A DNA stretch of 64,000 nucleotides from Anaerolineales bacterium (GTDB lineage: Bacteria; Chloroflexota; Anaerolineae; 4572-78; J111), in contig JACKAT010000025.1 of NCBI GenBank assembly GCA_020634935.1, forward strand, positions 1 to 64,000, given 5' to 3'. The notes under the pieces were generated by a model. It was not told the DNA's origin. It saw only the letters and a program-made list of their open reading frames with translations, and made no database searches. Positions 36,739 through 45,509 of the stretch are shown in pieces (position 1 is the first letter of the stretch; every line of letters begins with the position of its first letter). Made by a program: the position numbers and the translations under genes.

Positions 36739-36761
36739 TATCTTAGGAGGGAATAGACTAT

Positions 36762-38198
36762 ATGTCAGTGGCAGTTCAATCACCCCAAAAACCGTTTATA
36801 AACATTGGCTTGGTCAGGAGCCACATTATTATTGGCTTTGTATTCTTAGTTGTCTCTATGTTAGGCGGCATTTTATACAGCTTGCAACTCAATAACCTGT
36901 ATCCCTTTGTCGGCATCGAATTGCTCTCACCGGGTCGCATCCGCATGGTTCATACCAACGGCGTGGCTTACGGGTTTATTGTCAATGTCTTCTTAGGCGC
37001 ACTGTATTGGGTGGTGCCGCGTCTTACCAAACGTCGCGTTCTTAGCGATTTGCTGGGCTGGCTTATCTTTTGGGTTTATTTGTTTATTGTGTTATGGGCG
37101 GTCGTTGGTATTTTAACCGGCCATGCTCAAGCTGTTGAATGGGGGGAAACGCCCAATATGTTTAGCCCCAACGGCAGTATCCTCTTCCCCATCGATACCC
37201 TGGTGATGGTCGGCCTGACCTTAATTGCGATACAATTTTTAACGCCGATCTTCCAATTTGGCAGCAAACAGCCGATGTATGTTAGCCTGTGGTACTTCTC
37301 GGTGGCCTTTATTTGGGTTATCTTGACCTACGCGATGGGCAACTATCTGCCGGAATTTATTCCCGGCGCCGGTGGAGCGACCTTTGTGGGCCTTTATATT
37401 CACGACCTGGTTGGCTTACTGGTTACGCCGTTAGGCTGGGGGATGATGTACTATTTTGTGCCATCGCTGCTCAAAAAACCGATCTGGAGCCACGCAGTTT
37501 CGCTGTTGGGTTTTTGGGGATTGGCCTTCTTCTACCCGCTGCAAGGGGTCCATCACTTCATTTATAGTACTATCCCAATGTTCGCCCAATTTGGGGCCGT
37601 GGTTTCGACGGTTGCCATTGAAGTGATGGTGGTGACGGTGTTTATCAACTTCTTCATGACGCTGCGCGGTCGTGAAATTGCCCCGGTGACCAATATGCCG
37701 ATCCGCTGGTTCTACACCGGTATGATTTTTTACGTCGTAACCTGTATCCAGTGTGCGGTTCACGTCCAATTCTGGGCCCAAGAATTTGTCCATTTCACCG
37801 ATTGGGTGGTTGGTCACGCTCACCTGATTATGTTTGGTACGTTCGGCTTCTGGCTCATCGGCATCACCACCGATTTGTGGCCGCGCGTTTTGGGTAAAAA
37901 GAATTGGTGGGCGCCGGTGCTGCACGAGAGTGTTTTCTGGATGTGTACCATCGGCCTGGCCTCGATGTTTATTGGTCTGACCTCCGCCGGTTTGGTCGAA
38001 GGGTTTCTCTGGAAAGGGTTAGCCCCCTGGGAAGTATCGCTCCAATCGGTACGTCTGATCTGGCTGTTCCGGACCGCCACCGGTCTGTTGATGTTTGCCG
38101 GCGTGCTGCTCTTCATCTTCAATATGATTATGACCGCCATCAGCCCCGAACAAGAACACGTTGGTGTGGGGTCGGTGGTAGCCAGCCCGGTTAAATAA
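36762..38198 (+). CDS. ccoN: cbb3-type cytochrome c oxidase subunit I
   Basis: 478 aa, twelve membrane helices. The catalytic subunit that reduces O2 to water and pumps protons. Heme b ligand His64 lies in RMVHTNG; CuB histidines are in LYIHDLVG and GVHHFIY (about 263-264); the high-spin and low-spin heme ligands are in VVGHAHLIMFG (about 350). The Tyr before the His pair (FFYPLQGVHH) is at the position of the cbb3 His-Tyr cross-link. It is rather close to typical CcoN in length. TTAGGAGGGAA is 12 bases before the ATG. The operon continues into ccoO. Confidence 0.95.
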   Translation: MSVAVQSPQKPFINIGLVRSHIIIGFVFLVVSMLGGILYSLQLNNLYPFVGIELLSPGRIRMVHTNGVAYGFIVNVFLGALYWVVPRLTKRRVLSDLLGWLIFWVYLFIVLWAVVGILTGHAQAVEWGETPNMFSPNGSILFPIDTLVMVGLTLIAIQFLTPIFQFGSKQPMYVSLWYFSVAFIWVILTYAMGNYLPEFIPGAGGATFVGLYIHDLVGLLVTPLGWGMMYYFVPSLLKKPIWSHAVSLLGFWGLAFFYPLQGVHHFIYSTIPMFAQFGAVVSTVAIEVMVVTVFINFFMTLRGREIAPVTNMPIRWFYTGMIFYVVTCIQCAVHVQFWAQEFVHFTDWVVGHAHLIMFGTFGFWLIGITTDLWPRVLGKKNWWAPVLHESVFWMCTIGLASMFIGLTSAGLVEGFLWKGLAPWEVSLQSVRLIWLFRTATGLLMFAGVLLFIFNMIMTAISPEQEHVGVGSVVASPVK

Positions 38199-38221
38199 AC
38201 AGGCCTTGAGGAGACGATCTT

Positions 38222-38827
38222 ATGGAAAAAATTGTTGAACGATTTCAATTCATATTTCTGGTGGCTGGTATTGGGTTCTTTGTGCTGGCGTTCTTTGTGT
38301 CCGGGATTGTGACGGTCAATGCCATTAGTGACCTGCCCTATACCTCCCTTGATGAGATGGCGCAGGATGTCAGCCCGTACTTTACGGCGCTGGCCCGTCA
38401 GTACCCCGATCAGTTTGAAAAATACTACCCTGGTGGCCCCACTTCGGAGAATTACCGGGAGGCTCTTAATTTGGGCCGCAACGTTTACATCGGCGAGGCC
38501 TGCTGGCACTGCCACACCCAGCAGGTCCGTCCGGTGGCTAATGAAGACGTGCGTTTTGGACCGGTTTCAACTGCCGCTGAACAGCAAAACGAATTGATGA
38601 TGCCCCAATTGATGGGGACCCGCCGCGTCGGCCCGGACCTGTCGCGTGAGTCGGGTTTCCGTTCCAACGACTGGCACGTGGCTCACTTTTACAATCCACG
38701 AGCCGTCTCACCTGTATCGGTGATGCCGCGCTATACCTGGTTTTTCGATGGGCGCGATCCTAACAAAAAGGGTATCGCCATCGTCACCTATATGCAGTGG
38801 TTAGGGAGCAACGTCGAGCAGCAGTAG
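38222..38827 (+). CDS. ccoO: cbb3-type oxidase subunit II, monoheme cytochrome c
   Basis: 201 aa. An N-terminal anchor (about 10-33) and one cytochrome c domain. The heme motif is CWHCH (about 93-97) in GEACWHCHTQQVRPV, and the axial Met is in VSVMPRYTWFF. GTRRVGPDLSRE is also conserved in CcoO/FixO. It relays electrons to CcoN. Twenty-three bases follow ccoN, with GAGGAGA before the ATG. Confidence 0.95.
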   Translation: MEKIVERFQFIFLVAGIGFFVLAFFVSGIVTVNAISDLPYTSLDEMAQDVSPYFTALARQYPDQFEKYYPGGPTSENYREALNLGRNVYIGEACWHCHTQQVRPVANEDVRFGPVSTAAEQQNELMMPQLMGTRRVGPDLSRESGFRSNDWHVAHFYNPRAVSPVSVMPRYTWFFDGRDPNKKGIAIVTYMQWLGSNVEQQ

Positions 38828-38838
38828 CGGTAATGTAG

Positions 38839-38876
38839 AGGAGATTGGAGATGGACCGTTGATCGTCTCCAATCTC
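38839..38876. repeat. Hairpin of GGAGATTGG type inside the operon
   Basis: GGAGATTGGAGA (38839-38850) and TCTCCAATCTCC (38865-38876), a perfect 12-bp stem between ccoO and the next gene. It may act as a weak terminator or mRNA stabiliser. Confidence 0.75.
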
Positions 38877-38895
38877 CGGACATAGGAGACTCTAG

Positions 38896-39210
38896 ATGTC
38901 AAAACGAACGATGAAGGACGGAAAATTTGTTTCGGTCGCAGTAGTGGCTGTTGCCGTAGGTGCGGCCGGGGTTACCTTTCTCTTTAAGTTGTACGAATTC
39001 GTCGCCGCCTCGACCACCGGTATTGTGCCGGGTATCGTGACGGCGACGGTGCTGCCCTATTTCTTTATCAGCGGGGGCTTTCTATTGTTGGCTGCCTGGG
39101 CCTGGGCCAGTGGTCATTACAAAAATATCGAAGCCCCCAAACGAGATATGCTCCTGCAAGAACAGGAGTGGGAAAGATTAGAGCGGCAAAATAAACTTTT
39201 TTACGAATAG
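38896..39210 (+). CDS. Small two-helix membrane protein of the cbb3 cluster
   Basis: 104 aa. Two hydrophobic helices (about 12-33 and 45-72) are followed by a charged, helical C-terminus (LLQEQEWERLERQNKLFYE). No family recognised. Its position right after ccoO suggests an accessory or replacement oxidase subunit. AGGAGACTCTAG lies just before the ATG, and the next gene starts 12 bases after its stop. Confidence 0.8.
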   Translation: MSKRTMKDGKFVSVAVVAVAVGAAGVTFLFKLYEFVAASTTGIVPGIVTATVLPYFFISGGFLLLAAWAWASGHYKNIEAPKRDMLLQEQEWERLERQNKLFYE

Positions 39211-39222
39211 AGGGGCAGATTG

Positions 39223-39507
39223 ATGGCCGAAGAATATAAATCTGAAGAAGGATATTTGAAAGAACGGGTAATCGGGACCAACCTGGAGGAAGTTACTGAA
39301 GGCGAGAAGGCTGACGAGTACAATCCTCAATTCATTAAAGGGGCCTGGTTTCCCCATGAGGTTCCGGCCGAACATTGGAAAGCTGACTTTGGTGATCCTA
39401 AAACCGTTTATCAGGGGGCTGAGCTGCCGATTTGGATCCTGTCCGGCTGGGCGATCTTTATTATTTGGGCGCTAGTTTATCTGTGGTTTGGATTGTCAGA
39501 GTTTTAG
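39223..39507 (+). CDS. Small C-terminally anchored protein of the cbb3 cluster
   Basis: 94 aa from ATG 39223 (AGGGGCAG upstream). The first two thirds are charged and soluble, with FIKGAWFPHEVPAEHWKADF; one membrane helix (about 72-92, Trp-rich) ends the chain. The tail anchor and location fit a small oxidase subunit comparable in size to CcoQ or FixQ, but sequence similarity was not seen. Confidence 0.75.
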   Translation: MAEEYKSEEGYLKERVIGTNLEEVTEGEKADEYNPQFIKGAWFPHEVPAEHWKADFGDPKTVYQGAELPIWILSGWAIFIIWALVYLWFGLSEF

Positions 39508-39526
39508 GAAAGACGAGTTTAATCAA

Positions 39527-40387
39527 TTGAGACGTTGGTACGTTGGCTTAGGCTTGGGGGTGGTTCTGATTGGTGGCTCGGCTTGCAGCCAGCAAGCGTC
39601 TTGGCCGAGCCACCATCAGGCTACCCTGGCCGCCATGAATATAGTGGATCCCAATAGTATTTGTACGGTTGACCACACCGCCACCATGGCCTCTAGCTTT
39701 TTTGTACTGCTGGGGGCCGGTTTGCTGACCGGGTTTAGCCACTGCATTGGCATGTGTGGCCCCTTGGTGGGAGCCTTTGCCATGCGCCGCCGTGTAGCCC
39801 GCCAGGAACTGTCCACGCCGCTGGTTCTCTTTCAAACCGGCCGGCTGACCACTTACGGGCTGCTGGGGCTGGCTGCTGGGATGGCCGGATCGGTGCTGGT
39901 TAGTTTCGTCCGAAACTGGCAAGGTGTATTTTCAGCCGGTTTGGGCTTGCTGGTGCTGCTGCTTGGTTTGGGGCTGCTGGGCCTCTTTCCGCTCCAGCGC
40001 TGGGTGGCGTCGTTGGCTCCGGCGCAGCAGATCAGTCGCTGGCTTAAATATGGGCTATCGTCTGAGCATCCGGCGGCGCCTTTCGGTCTGGGATTGGCTA
40101 ACGGGCTGCTGCCCTGCGGGCCGGTTTATGCTATGGCTCTGCTGGCGGCCACCAGCGGCGATCCCCTACGGGGGGCCAGCCTCATGCTCATTTTTGGGTT
40201 AGGGACGCTGCCCTCGCTGCTGGGCTTTGGCTTTTCGGCCTCGCTGCTAAGCCTTCAATTTCGTGGCTACCTCTACCGGGTCGCTGCAGTTTTAGTCATT
40301 GTGGTCGGCCTGCAATTGACTCTCCGGGGATTGGCCCTGTATGGCCAAATTCCTCACTCTACTATCGGGAGTGTCATGTTATGGTAG
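39527..40387 (+). CDS. Sulfite exporter TauE/SafE-type (DsbD_2) membrane protein
   Basis: 286 aa from TTG 39527, preferred because it gives a clean signal sequence RRWYVGLGLGVVLIGGSAC that looks like a lipobox; a TTG at 39488 would overlap the previous gene. Six or so membrane helices follow. The signatures LTGFSHCIGMCGPLVGAF and NGLLPCGPVYAMALLAA carry the paired cysteine-containing motifs of PF13386. These proteins accompany cbb3 oxidase genes and copper ATPases and are thought to help copper insertion or cytochrome maturation. Its stop overlaps the P-type ATPase start by seven bases. The start codon is uncertain. Confidence 0.82.
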   Translation: MRRWYVGLGLGVVLIGGSACSQQASWPSHHQATLAAMNIVDPNSICTVDHTATMASSFFVLLGAGLLTGFSHCIGMCGPLVGAFAMRRRVARQELSTPLVLFQTGRLTTYGLLGLAAGMAGSVLVSFVRNWQGVFSAGLGLLVLLLGLGLLGLFPLQRWVASLAPAQQISRWLKYGLSSEHPAAPFGLGLANGLLPCGPVYAMALLAATSGDPLRGASLMLIFGLGTLPSLLGFGFSASLLSLQFRGYLYRVAAVLVIVVGLQLTLRGLALYGQIPHSTIGSVMLW

Positions 40388-42654
40388 CTCGTCTCTTTAA
40401 AGGTAAATCTCAAAATGCCGCTCCCCAACTTCAATCTTCAATCTCTCATGGTCCCTCGTCCGTTTCTCAAACTCACTCTTCTGTCCCGATGGCTATCTGT
40501 GCCCTGTGTGGATTACCCACCAACCGGCGCATTGTCGATACCATCAATAATCAATCTTTAACTTTCTGCTGCTACGGCTGCCGGCATGTCTATGAGATTG
40601 TCGCCCCTGATCTGGCCCAAGGGCTGGCCTTACCCCAAGCGATGGGGCGAGCCGGTCTCGATCTGAAGTCGCCCTGCTGCCGAGGTATTATCCAAGGCGA
40701 TCCGGCCGAAGAAGCCGCTTCACTGCTATCACGGTTGATGCTCAACGCCTTTTTGGCCATGATGGTGATGGTGCTCAGTTTGGCGCTTTACTCTGACTTT
40801 TTCTTTAGCGACTGGGGCGAGTTGGGCCAGGGTACGCGCTCGATGCTGCAAGCCATTGCCATGCTGTTTGCCACTCCGGCTGTGTTGATGTTAGCCTTGC
40901 CGATTTTAGAAGACGCTATTTTTACATTTCAGGTTTATCGCCGCTTGACTACCAGCGCCCTGATCGCGGTTGGGAGTTTAGCTGCTTACGGTTTGTCAGT
41001 TTACGCTACCTTCACTGGAACGGGACATACTTATTTTGAAACGGCCACGATGACCCTGCTGCTGGTCACATTAGGACGCTGGCTCGATGCTCGGACTCAG
41101 GTCGAAGGCAATAAGGCTCTTGACAAGCTGCTGGCTCGAACTCCCGCCGAGGCCAGCCTTGTCCTGCCCGACGAGCGAGAGCGCCGCGTACCGGTTGATC
41201 AACTTCGGCCCGGCGATCGCATCCGGGTTCGCCCCGGTGAAAACTTTGCGGTCGATGGACAAGTGCTTGGTGGTGAAGGCAGCGTTGAGGAAGCCAGTGT
41301 TACCGGCGAGTCGACGCCGGCTTATAAGGGGCCAGGTCATACCGTCTATGCCGGAACCATCAACCTTGATGGCAGTTTTGTGGTGGAAGCCACCCATACC
41401 GGCGATGATCGGGTTATGGGTAAGCTGATTCGGCTGCTGGAGGAAGCCCGGCTCAAACGGGCTCCCATCGAGCAGTTGGCCGACCAGGTAGCCGCGTATT
41501 TTACCCCGGCGGTGATGGTGTTGGCGGGGGGGACGTTGCTGTTCTGGACCTGGCAAGCCGGTTTTGAAACCGGTCTGCTAACCGGGCTGGCCGTATTGTT
41601 AATTGCCTGTCCGTGCGCTTTGGGTGTAGCCACCCCACTGACTCTCTGGGCGGCGCTAGGGCGGGCCGCCCAAAAAGGGGTTCTTATCCGCGATAGTTTA
41701 ACCCTGGAAAAGCTGTCGCGCGTGCGCCGAATCTTTTTAGATAAAACCGGCACCTTAACCACCGGCCGGCCCACCCTAACCGACATTGTATGTGATCCGC
41801 AGTTGGCGTCGCCTGATGTCCGGTTGTTGCAATTTGCCGCGGCGTTGGAGCAAGGTTCGGAACATCCGCTGGCCTATGCTATTCGTGACGCGGCTGAAAA
41901 ACGCCGTCTAGCTCACCTGCCGGTTGATAAATTTCGAGCATTGCCCGGTTTAGGCGTAACCGGTTGGGTCGATGGACAGCCGATCTGGGTTGGGAATTGG
42001 CGATTAGTTGAGCAGCAAAAGCTAGCGCTGTCCGGTTCGCTGCAGCAAGCGCGCGAGCGGCTAGAGCAGGCTGGCCTAACCGTGGTCCATGTGGGTTGGC
42101 AAGGCCGGGTACAGGGCTTGCTAGCCCTGGCCGAAACCCTTCGCCCTACGGCTCAGGCGGCGCTGGCCGAGATGCACCAGCAGGCGCTAGCTGTCCAGGT
42201 ATTGACCGGCGACAGCAATTCGACCGCTAATACCCTTAGCCAAATGCTAGGGGTGTCGGTCCAGAGCGAACTCCTGCCGCACGACAAAGTTAAAGCCATC
42301 GAAACGGCTGAAGCGGAAGCGCCGGTGGCCATGGTTGGCGATGGCCTCAACGACGCCCCGGCCCTGGCCCGGGCGACCGTCGGCATCGCTTTAGGCTGCG
42401 GCACCGATATTACACGCGAAGCGGCCGATATTAGTCTGCTAGGTAATGATTTAACCCTGGTGACCTGGACCACTGCCTTGGCCCGGCGCGTTTATCGGAC
42501 CATCGGTTGGAATTTAGCCTGGGCTTTTACCTACAACGTCATCGGCATTGGCCTGGCGATGGCCGGGCTGCTGCATCCGGTTTTGGCCGCGGCGGCGATG
42601 GTTTTAAGCAGCGCTCTGGTGGTGGGCAATTCGTTGCGCGTGTTTAAATTTTAG
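40381..42654 (+). CDS. ccoI: Copper-translocating P1B-type ATPase, CcoI/FixI-like
   Basis: 757 aa. Exports Cu(I) for assembly of the CcoN copper centre. The N-terminus has a FixI-type cysteine domain: ICALCGLPTNRR and TFCCYGCRHVYEI. Eight membrane helices are expected, with the CPC ion motif in IACPCALGVATP (about 408). Other motifs are TGES (about 308), the phosphorylation site DKTGTLT (about 453), the HP pair in GSEHPLAYAI, and GDGLNDAPALA (about 652). FixI-like N-domain and gene context favour ccoI over a detoxifying copA. The upstream gene overlaps it by seven bases. Confidence 0.93.
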   Translation: MVARLFKGKSQNAAPQLQSSISHGPSSVSQTHSSVPMAICALCGLPTNRRIVDTINNQSLTFCCYGCRHVYEIVAPDLAQGLALPQAMGRAGLDLKSPCCRGIIQGDPAEEAASLLSRLMLNAFLAMMVMVLSLALYSDFFFSDWGELGQGTRSMLQAIAMLFATPAVLMLALPILEDAIFTFQVYRRLTTSALIAVGSLAAYGLSVYATFTGTGHTYFETATMTLLLVTLGRWLDARTQVEGNKALDKLLARTPAEASLVLPDERERRVPVDQLRPGDRIRVRPGENFAVDGQVLGGEGSVEEASVTGESTPAYKGPGHTVYAGTINLDGSFVVEATHTGDDRVMGKLIRLLEEARLKRAPIEQLADQVAAYFTPAVMVLAGGTLLFWTWQAGFETGLLTGLAVLLIACPCALGVATPLTLWAALGRAAQKGVLIRDSLTLEKLSRVRRIFLDKTGTLTTGRPTLTDIVCDPQLASPDVRLLQFAAALEQGSEHPLAYAIRDAAEKRRLAHLPVDKFRALPGLGVTGWVDGQPIWVGNWRLVEQQKLALSGSLQQARERLEQAGLTVVHVGWQGRVQGLLALAETLRPTAQAALAEMHQQALAVQVLTGDSNSTANTLSQMLGVSVQSELLPHDKVKAIETAEAEAPVAMVGDGLNDAPALARATVGIALGCGTDITREAADISLLGNDLTLVTWTTALARRVYRTIGWNLAWAFTYNVIGIGLAMAGLLHPVLAAAAMVLSSALVVGNSLRVFKF

Positions 42655-42666
42655 ATAAAAACAGTC

Positions 42667-42716
42667 GGACAAGTCAGCGACTTGTCCCCATCCGGACAGC
42701 TTACTGATTTGTCCGG
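42667..42716. repeat. Double hairpin between ccoI and the next gene
   Basis: GGACAAGTC-AGC-GACTTGTCC (42667-42687) and CCGGACA/TGTCCGG (42692-42716). A similar pair in opposite orientation is at 61212-61254. Confidence 0.75.
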
Positions 42717-42742
42717 CCAAACCTATTTATGGGGAGTCTCAC

Positions 42743-43306
42743 ATGAAAACAGTCCTGAGTTACACCAAACGAAATTTCTGGCCGATATCAGCCATTGTCT
42801 TCGGTCCCTGGCACGCCGGACTGGTGCTGTTAATGCTGTCCGGTTTGACTAGCGGGACAGTGCTGGGCGACTTCATCTCGACTAACTACACTTCGCTTAA
42901 ATCGATTTTTATTGTGACCTTTTCTCTCTACTTTATGGTCGCTTTTATGATGTGGGTCGTTCACCGGCCTAAGCCGGAGAAAAAAGAGCTATCTGGTCAG
43001 CGTAAAGAGGTTATTGGCCTGTCACTGATGCAGATTATCGGTTGGGGGATTGTGGGTATCTTGACCATTCCGCTGCTGATGGTGACCAGCGTTTTCTCCT
43101 ATCGCGACTATTTTATGGACACGCTGACCTATATTATCAGTATGGATGCGGCGGTTAACGCCGGATTTGTCTGGCTAATTAGTATCGCCGCGTTGGTCAT
43201 GGTGCCGATTACGGTAGTGTGGCTGGCCTGGATGTGGCTGGCCTGGAACCGGGCCGAATATTCGGACCTGGAAAGGGATAGTTGGAGTTATGAATTCGAA
43301 GGATAA
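42743..43306 (+). CDS. Four-helix membrane protein of the cbb3 cluster
   Basis: 187 aa. Hydrophobic helices at about 14-36, 54-75, 96-120 and 140-168, the last with Trp-rich VVWLAWMWLAWN. A basic cytoplasmic loop (RPKPEKKELSGQRKE) lies between helices 2 and 3. No family recognised. GGGGAGT precedes the ATG. The next gene overlaps by 17 bases, so the two are translationally linked. Confidence 0.78.
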   Translation: MKTVLSYTKRNFWPISAIVFGPWHAGLVLLMLSGLTSGTVLGDFISTNYTSLKSIFIVTFSLYFMVAFMMWVVHRPKPEKKELSGQRKEVIGLSLMQIIGWGIVGILTIPLLMVTSVFSYRDYFMDTLTYIISMDAAVNAGFVWLISIAALVMVPITVVWLAWMWLAWNRAEYSDLERDSWSYEFEG

Positions 43307-43574
43307 ACCCCCTAAAAAAGGGTGGCCTTTAAAGACCTTAATTGAAATTTTGCCGATTATCATTGCGCTGACAGCCATCTTTAGCTACACGACTATCAGA
43401 AATGTAAGTAATGTCGATTTAGTGACTCCGCTGAAAGACGTGTTAGATGGCGTACCCATTTGGGTAGACGGGTTGATGGGCCTGATCTTGATTGTCGGGA
43501 CTTTGGCCATGATTTGGCTGATGTATATTTTTACCCGCGCGCCTGTTTCCCCGGACGGCAGCGATGAGGAATGA
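43290..43574 (+). CDS. Small two-helix membrane protein
   Basis: 94 aa. A basic N-terminus (NSKDKPPKKGW), two hydrophobic helices (about 17-36 and 60-82) and an acidic tail. It overlaps the preceding gene by 17 bases. Function unknown; the linkage argues that it forms a complex with the 187-aa protein. Confidence 0.75.
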   Translation: MNSKDKPPKKGWPLKTLIEILPIIIALTAIFSYTTIRNVSNVDLVTPLKDVLDGVPIWVDGLMGLILIVGTLAMIWLMYIFTRAPVSPDGSDEE

Positions 43575-43609
43575 AGATTTAGAATGAACCATGCAGAGAG
43601 CTTAGTCAA

Positions 43610-44359
43610 ATGATTAAGGTTATTGGTAAAAGTGGGTGGCTAACAGGACTTCTTATTTTTTTTACCCCGGTTTTGTGTATCTTCTTCTTGGGCAGCCAGA
43701 TGGGGTACGACCAGGTTAAAGGAAAATTTGAGGCTTATCAAACCATTCCGGAAATTACCAGCTTGGCCGCTTTACAGGCTGAACCGGCCGCCGAAGTCGT
43801 GATGCTCCGAGGCCAAATTTCAAAGGAGACCTGCCGGCTAGCCCCGTGTACGCTTGACTCGACAGGGGGGCTACTGATTTATCGAGAGCGCCCGGCTGAA
43901 GGGCGCGAGGTGCGTTACCAGGAGGAATTCGGCTACGTCTTTCCGCAATTTGTCCTGGCGCTAACTGGTGGCAATGTGTTGATTCTACCCAGTGAAACCC
44001 GCGAACGGGTGATCCAACATGAACTTCATACCGTACCCAGCGGCGACCGCCAACTGACCGGCTTTCAGATCGGCGATACGGTTACGGTTCAAGGTGAGTG
44101 GCAGCCTCAGCCGGGGGCTTCGTCCGCCCTGGTTGATGTCACCGGCATTACCGGCGGCGATAAACAGAGTCTTATGACTGAATGGCAAACAGCGTTTCAG
44201 CAAGTGGGGTGGGTTAGAAATATTTTAGGGCTGCTAACTGGACTGGGCCTGATCTTGCTGATCATCCAACTCCGCCGTAACCGAGGCGGCAATAATCCAG
44301 AGGAGACAACCGAATGGCATCCCCCGACGACGACGGAAGTTCCAAAAGTATCGCCTTAA
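43610..44359 (+). CDS. Membrane protein with an extracytoplasmic domain between two helices
   Basis: 249 aa. Helix 1 (about 10-30), a folded region of about 160 residues, and helix 2 (about 202-222), then a basic and Thr/Pro-rich tail. The middle contains EVVMLRGQISKETC and a strand-rich part ending VTVQGEWQPQPG, reminiscent of OB/GIDE-like modules, but this is tentative. A Cys pair (ETCRLAPC) may be redox active or bind metal. Position in the cbb3 cluster suggests an assembly role. Its 3-prime end overlaps the 43-aa gene by 46 bases. Confidence 0.75.
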   Translation: MIKVIGKSGWLTGLLIFFTPVLCIFFLGSQMGYDQVKGKFEAYQTIPEITSLAALQAEPAAEVVMLRGQISKETCRLAPCTLDSTGGLLIYRERPAEGREVRYQEEFGYVFPQFVLALTGGNVLILPSETRERVIQHELHTVPSGDRQLTGFQIGDTVTVQGEWQPQPGASSALVDVTGITGGDKQSLMTEWQTAFQQVGWVRNILGLLTGLGLILLIIQLRRNRGGNNPEETTEWHPPTTTEVPKVSP

Positions 44360-44445
44360 TTATGGTAGGGGTGGTCGTCTTAGCGATTATCATTATCGCC
44401 ACCCTAACGGTGACAGCCATTCTCATGGGGCCACCGGCTGTTTAG
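44314..44445 (+). CDS. 43-aa single-helix membrane peptide
   Basis: The frame from ATG 44314 (AGAGGAG eleven bases upstream) encodes an acidic N-terminus (ASPDDDGSSKS), one hydrophobic helix of about 26 residues rich in Val/Ile, and a short GPPAV end. It is out of frame with and overlaps the preceding gene. The size and shape resemble CydX/CcoQ-type oxidase peptides, but no sequence match is claimed. Confidence 0.6.
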   Translation: MASPDDDGSSKSIALIMVGVVVLAIIIIATLTVTAILMGPPAV

Positions 44446-44489
44446 CACCAGCCGTAACTATTCAGTCTGAACCAAAAACCTGTATAACT

Positions 44490-44515
44490 GACCAGGTACA
44501 AATCTAATCATCTGG
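44490..44515 (+). promoter_or_regulatory. TGACCAGGTA motif copy before the second cbb3 transcript
   Basis: TGACCAGGTACAAAT begins at 44489 and ATCTGG follows at 44510. The first cbb3 leader has TGACCAGGTA at 35435 and ACCTGG at 35455. The shared order and spacing (18 versus 17) suggest one regulator. The binding protein is unknown. Confidence 0.4.
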
Positions 44516-44611
44516 ATGAGAGCCAAACTATTCAATTGACGGAAGTATATACCCTTTTTTTTGATATACTGGGTTTTGAAACTTAACAGAGACAGGTTGA
44601 TTATTTTAGCT

Positions 44612-45499
44612 ATGGCAAAACCAACATTTTTTGATTATCCCAACTTTAGAGAAACGAAGATTCCCAAAATTCGGCTGGCCCACTGGAAACCGGTCACCAC
44701 TTACACCAAATATCGCTGGGTGGTTCAAGCCTTGGTCGTGATATCTTTTGTACTGGTTCCGGCCCTGCGCTGGCTTAAGCTCGACTTTACCAACGACCAA
44801 TACTGGATTATGGGCCGGGAAGTGTCAATGATGTTGGCCTTGCAAGCTGTGGTTATTTTGTGGCTGGGAACCTACTTTGTTAACTTCTTTGAAAATTACT
44901 TTGTCGGACGTCTGTTATGCGGTTGGATTTGTCCGTGGGGCCTCATCAACCGGCTGGGGTTGATTATCAATCACATTCTGCGCCGGCATAAACGCCGGGC
45001 TTTGATTTTAGCCACAGCTAACCTGATTTTTGCGATAACGGCCACTCTGGTCGTGATGAATTGGGTCATCGATTTAGGGGCCCTGCTTAATCCCCAGCAC
45101 GCGTATTTTGGCCTGGTTTGGGGCGCGTTTGCCTTGCTGGTGCTCATTGGTTTTGTAATTCTGCATAAGATGGGCTTTAAGTTTTGCGAAGGCATGTGTC
45201 CTTTTGGGCTGTATTTGACCGTGGTTACCCAGAAAAATTCGCTCCGCATCACTTTCGACAGCAGCCGAGCCTGTGTTGACTGCGGGTTATGCACCCAGGT
45301 GTGTCCGATGGAATTGTCGCCCCGTGAGATGGACTTCAAAGATTCGATGAACGGCGGGTTTGGTCAATGTATTTTGTGCGGCGATTGCATCGACGTATGT
45401 CAAATTCGTATGGATTTGGAAGGGTTACCCGCCCCACTGCGCTGGAATACGGAACAGGAGATTATCCCTCTCCTGCCACTGGAAAATCCCTCTCGATAG
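44612..45499 (+). CDS. 4Fe-4S polyferredoxin membrane protein (NapH/CcoG-type)
   Basis: 295 aa from ATG 44612, with no clear ribosome site; TTG 44597 is an alternative. Four to five membrane helices. Two membrane-loop cysteine motifs, GWICPWGLINRLG and CEGMCPFGLYL, are typical of NapH/CcoG proteins. The soluble C-terminus has two 4Fe-4S sets: CVDCGLCTQVCP and CILCGDCIDVC. CcoG is thought to reduce Cu(II) to Cu(I) for cbb3 assembly, consistent with the cluster; NapH function is less likely because no nap genes are near. It is the first gene after the TGACCAGGTA motif. Confidence 0.88.
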   Translation: MAKPTFFDYPNFRETKIPKIRLAHWKPVTTYTKYRWVVQALVVISFVLVPALRWLKLDFTNDQYWIMGREVSMMLALQAVVILWLGTYFVNFFENYFVGRLLCGWICPWGLINRLGLIINHILRRHKRRALILATANLIFAITATLVVMNWVIDLGALLNPQHAYFGLVWGAFALLVLIGFVILHKMGFKFCEGMCPFGLYLTVVTQKNSLRITFDSSRACVDCGLCTQVCPMELSPREMDFKDSMNGGFGQCILCGDCIDVCQIRMDLEGLPAPLRWNTEQEIIPLLPLENPSR

Positions 45500-45509
45500 A
45501 GTAATCATT

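Noticed and set aside
44536..44569. Sigma70 promoter before the NapH/CcoG-like gene
   Set aside because: TTGACG and TATACT are about 21 bp apart, too far for a normal spacer; no confident pair found.
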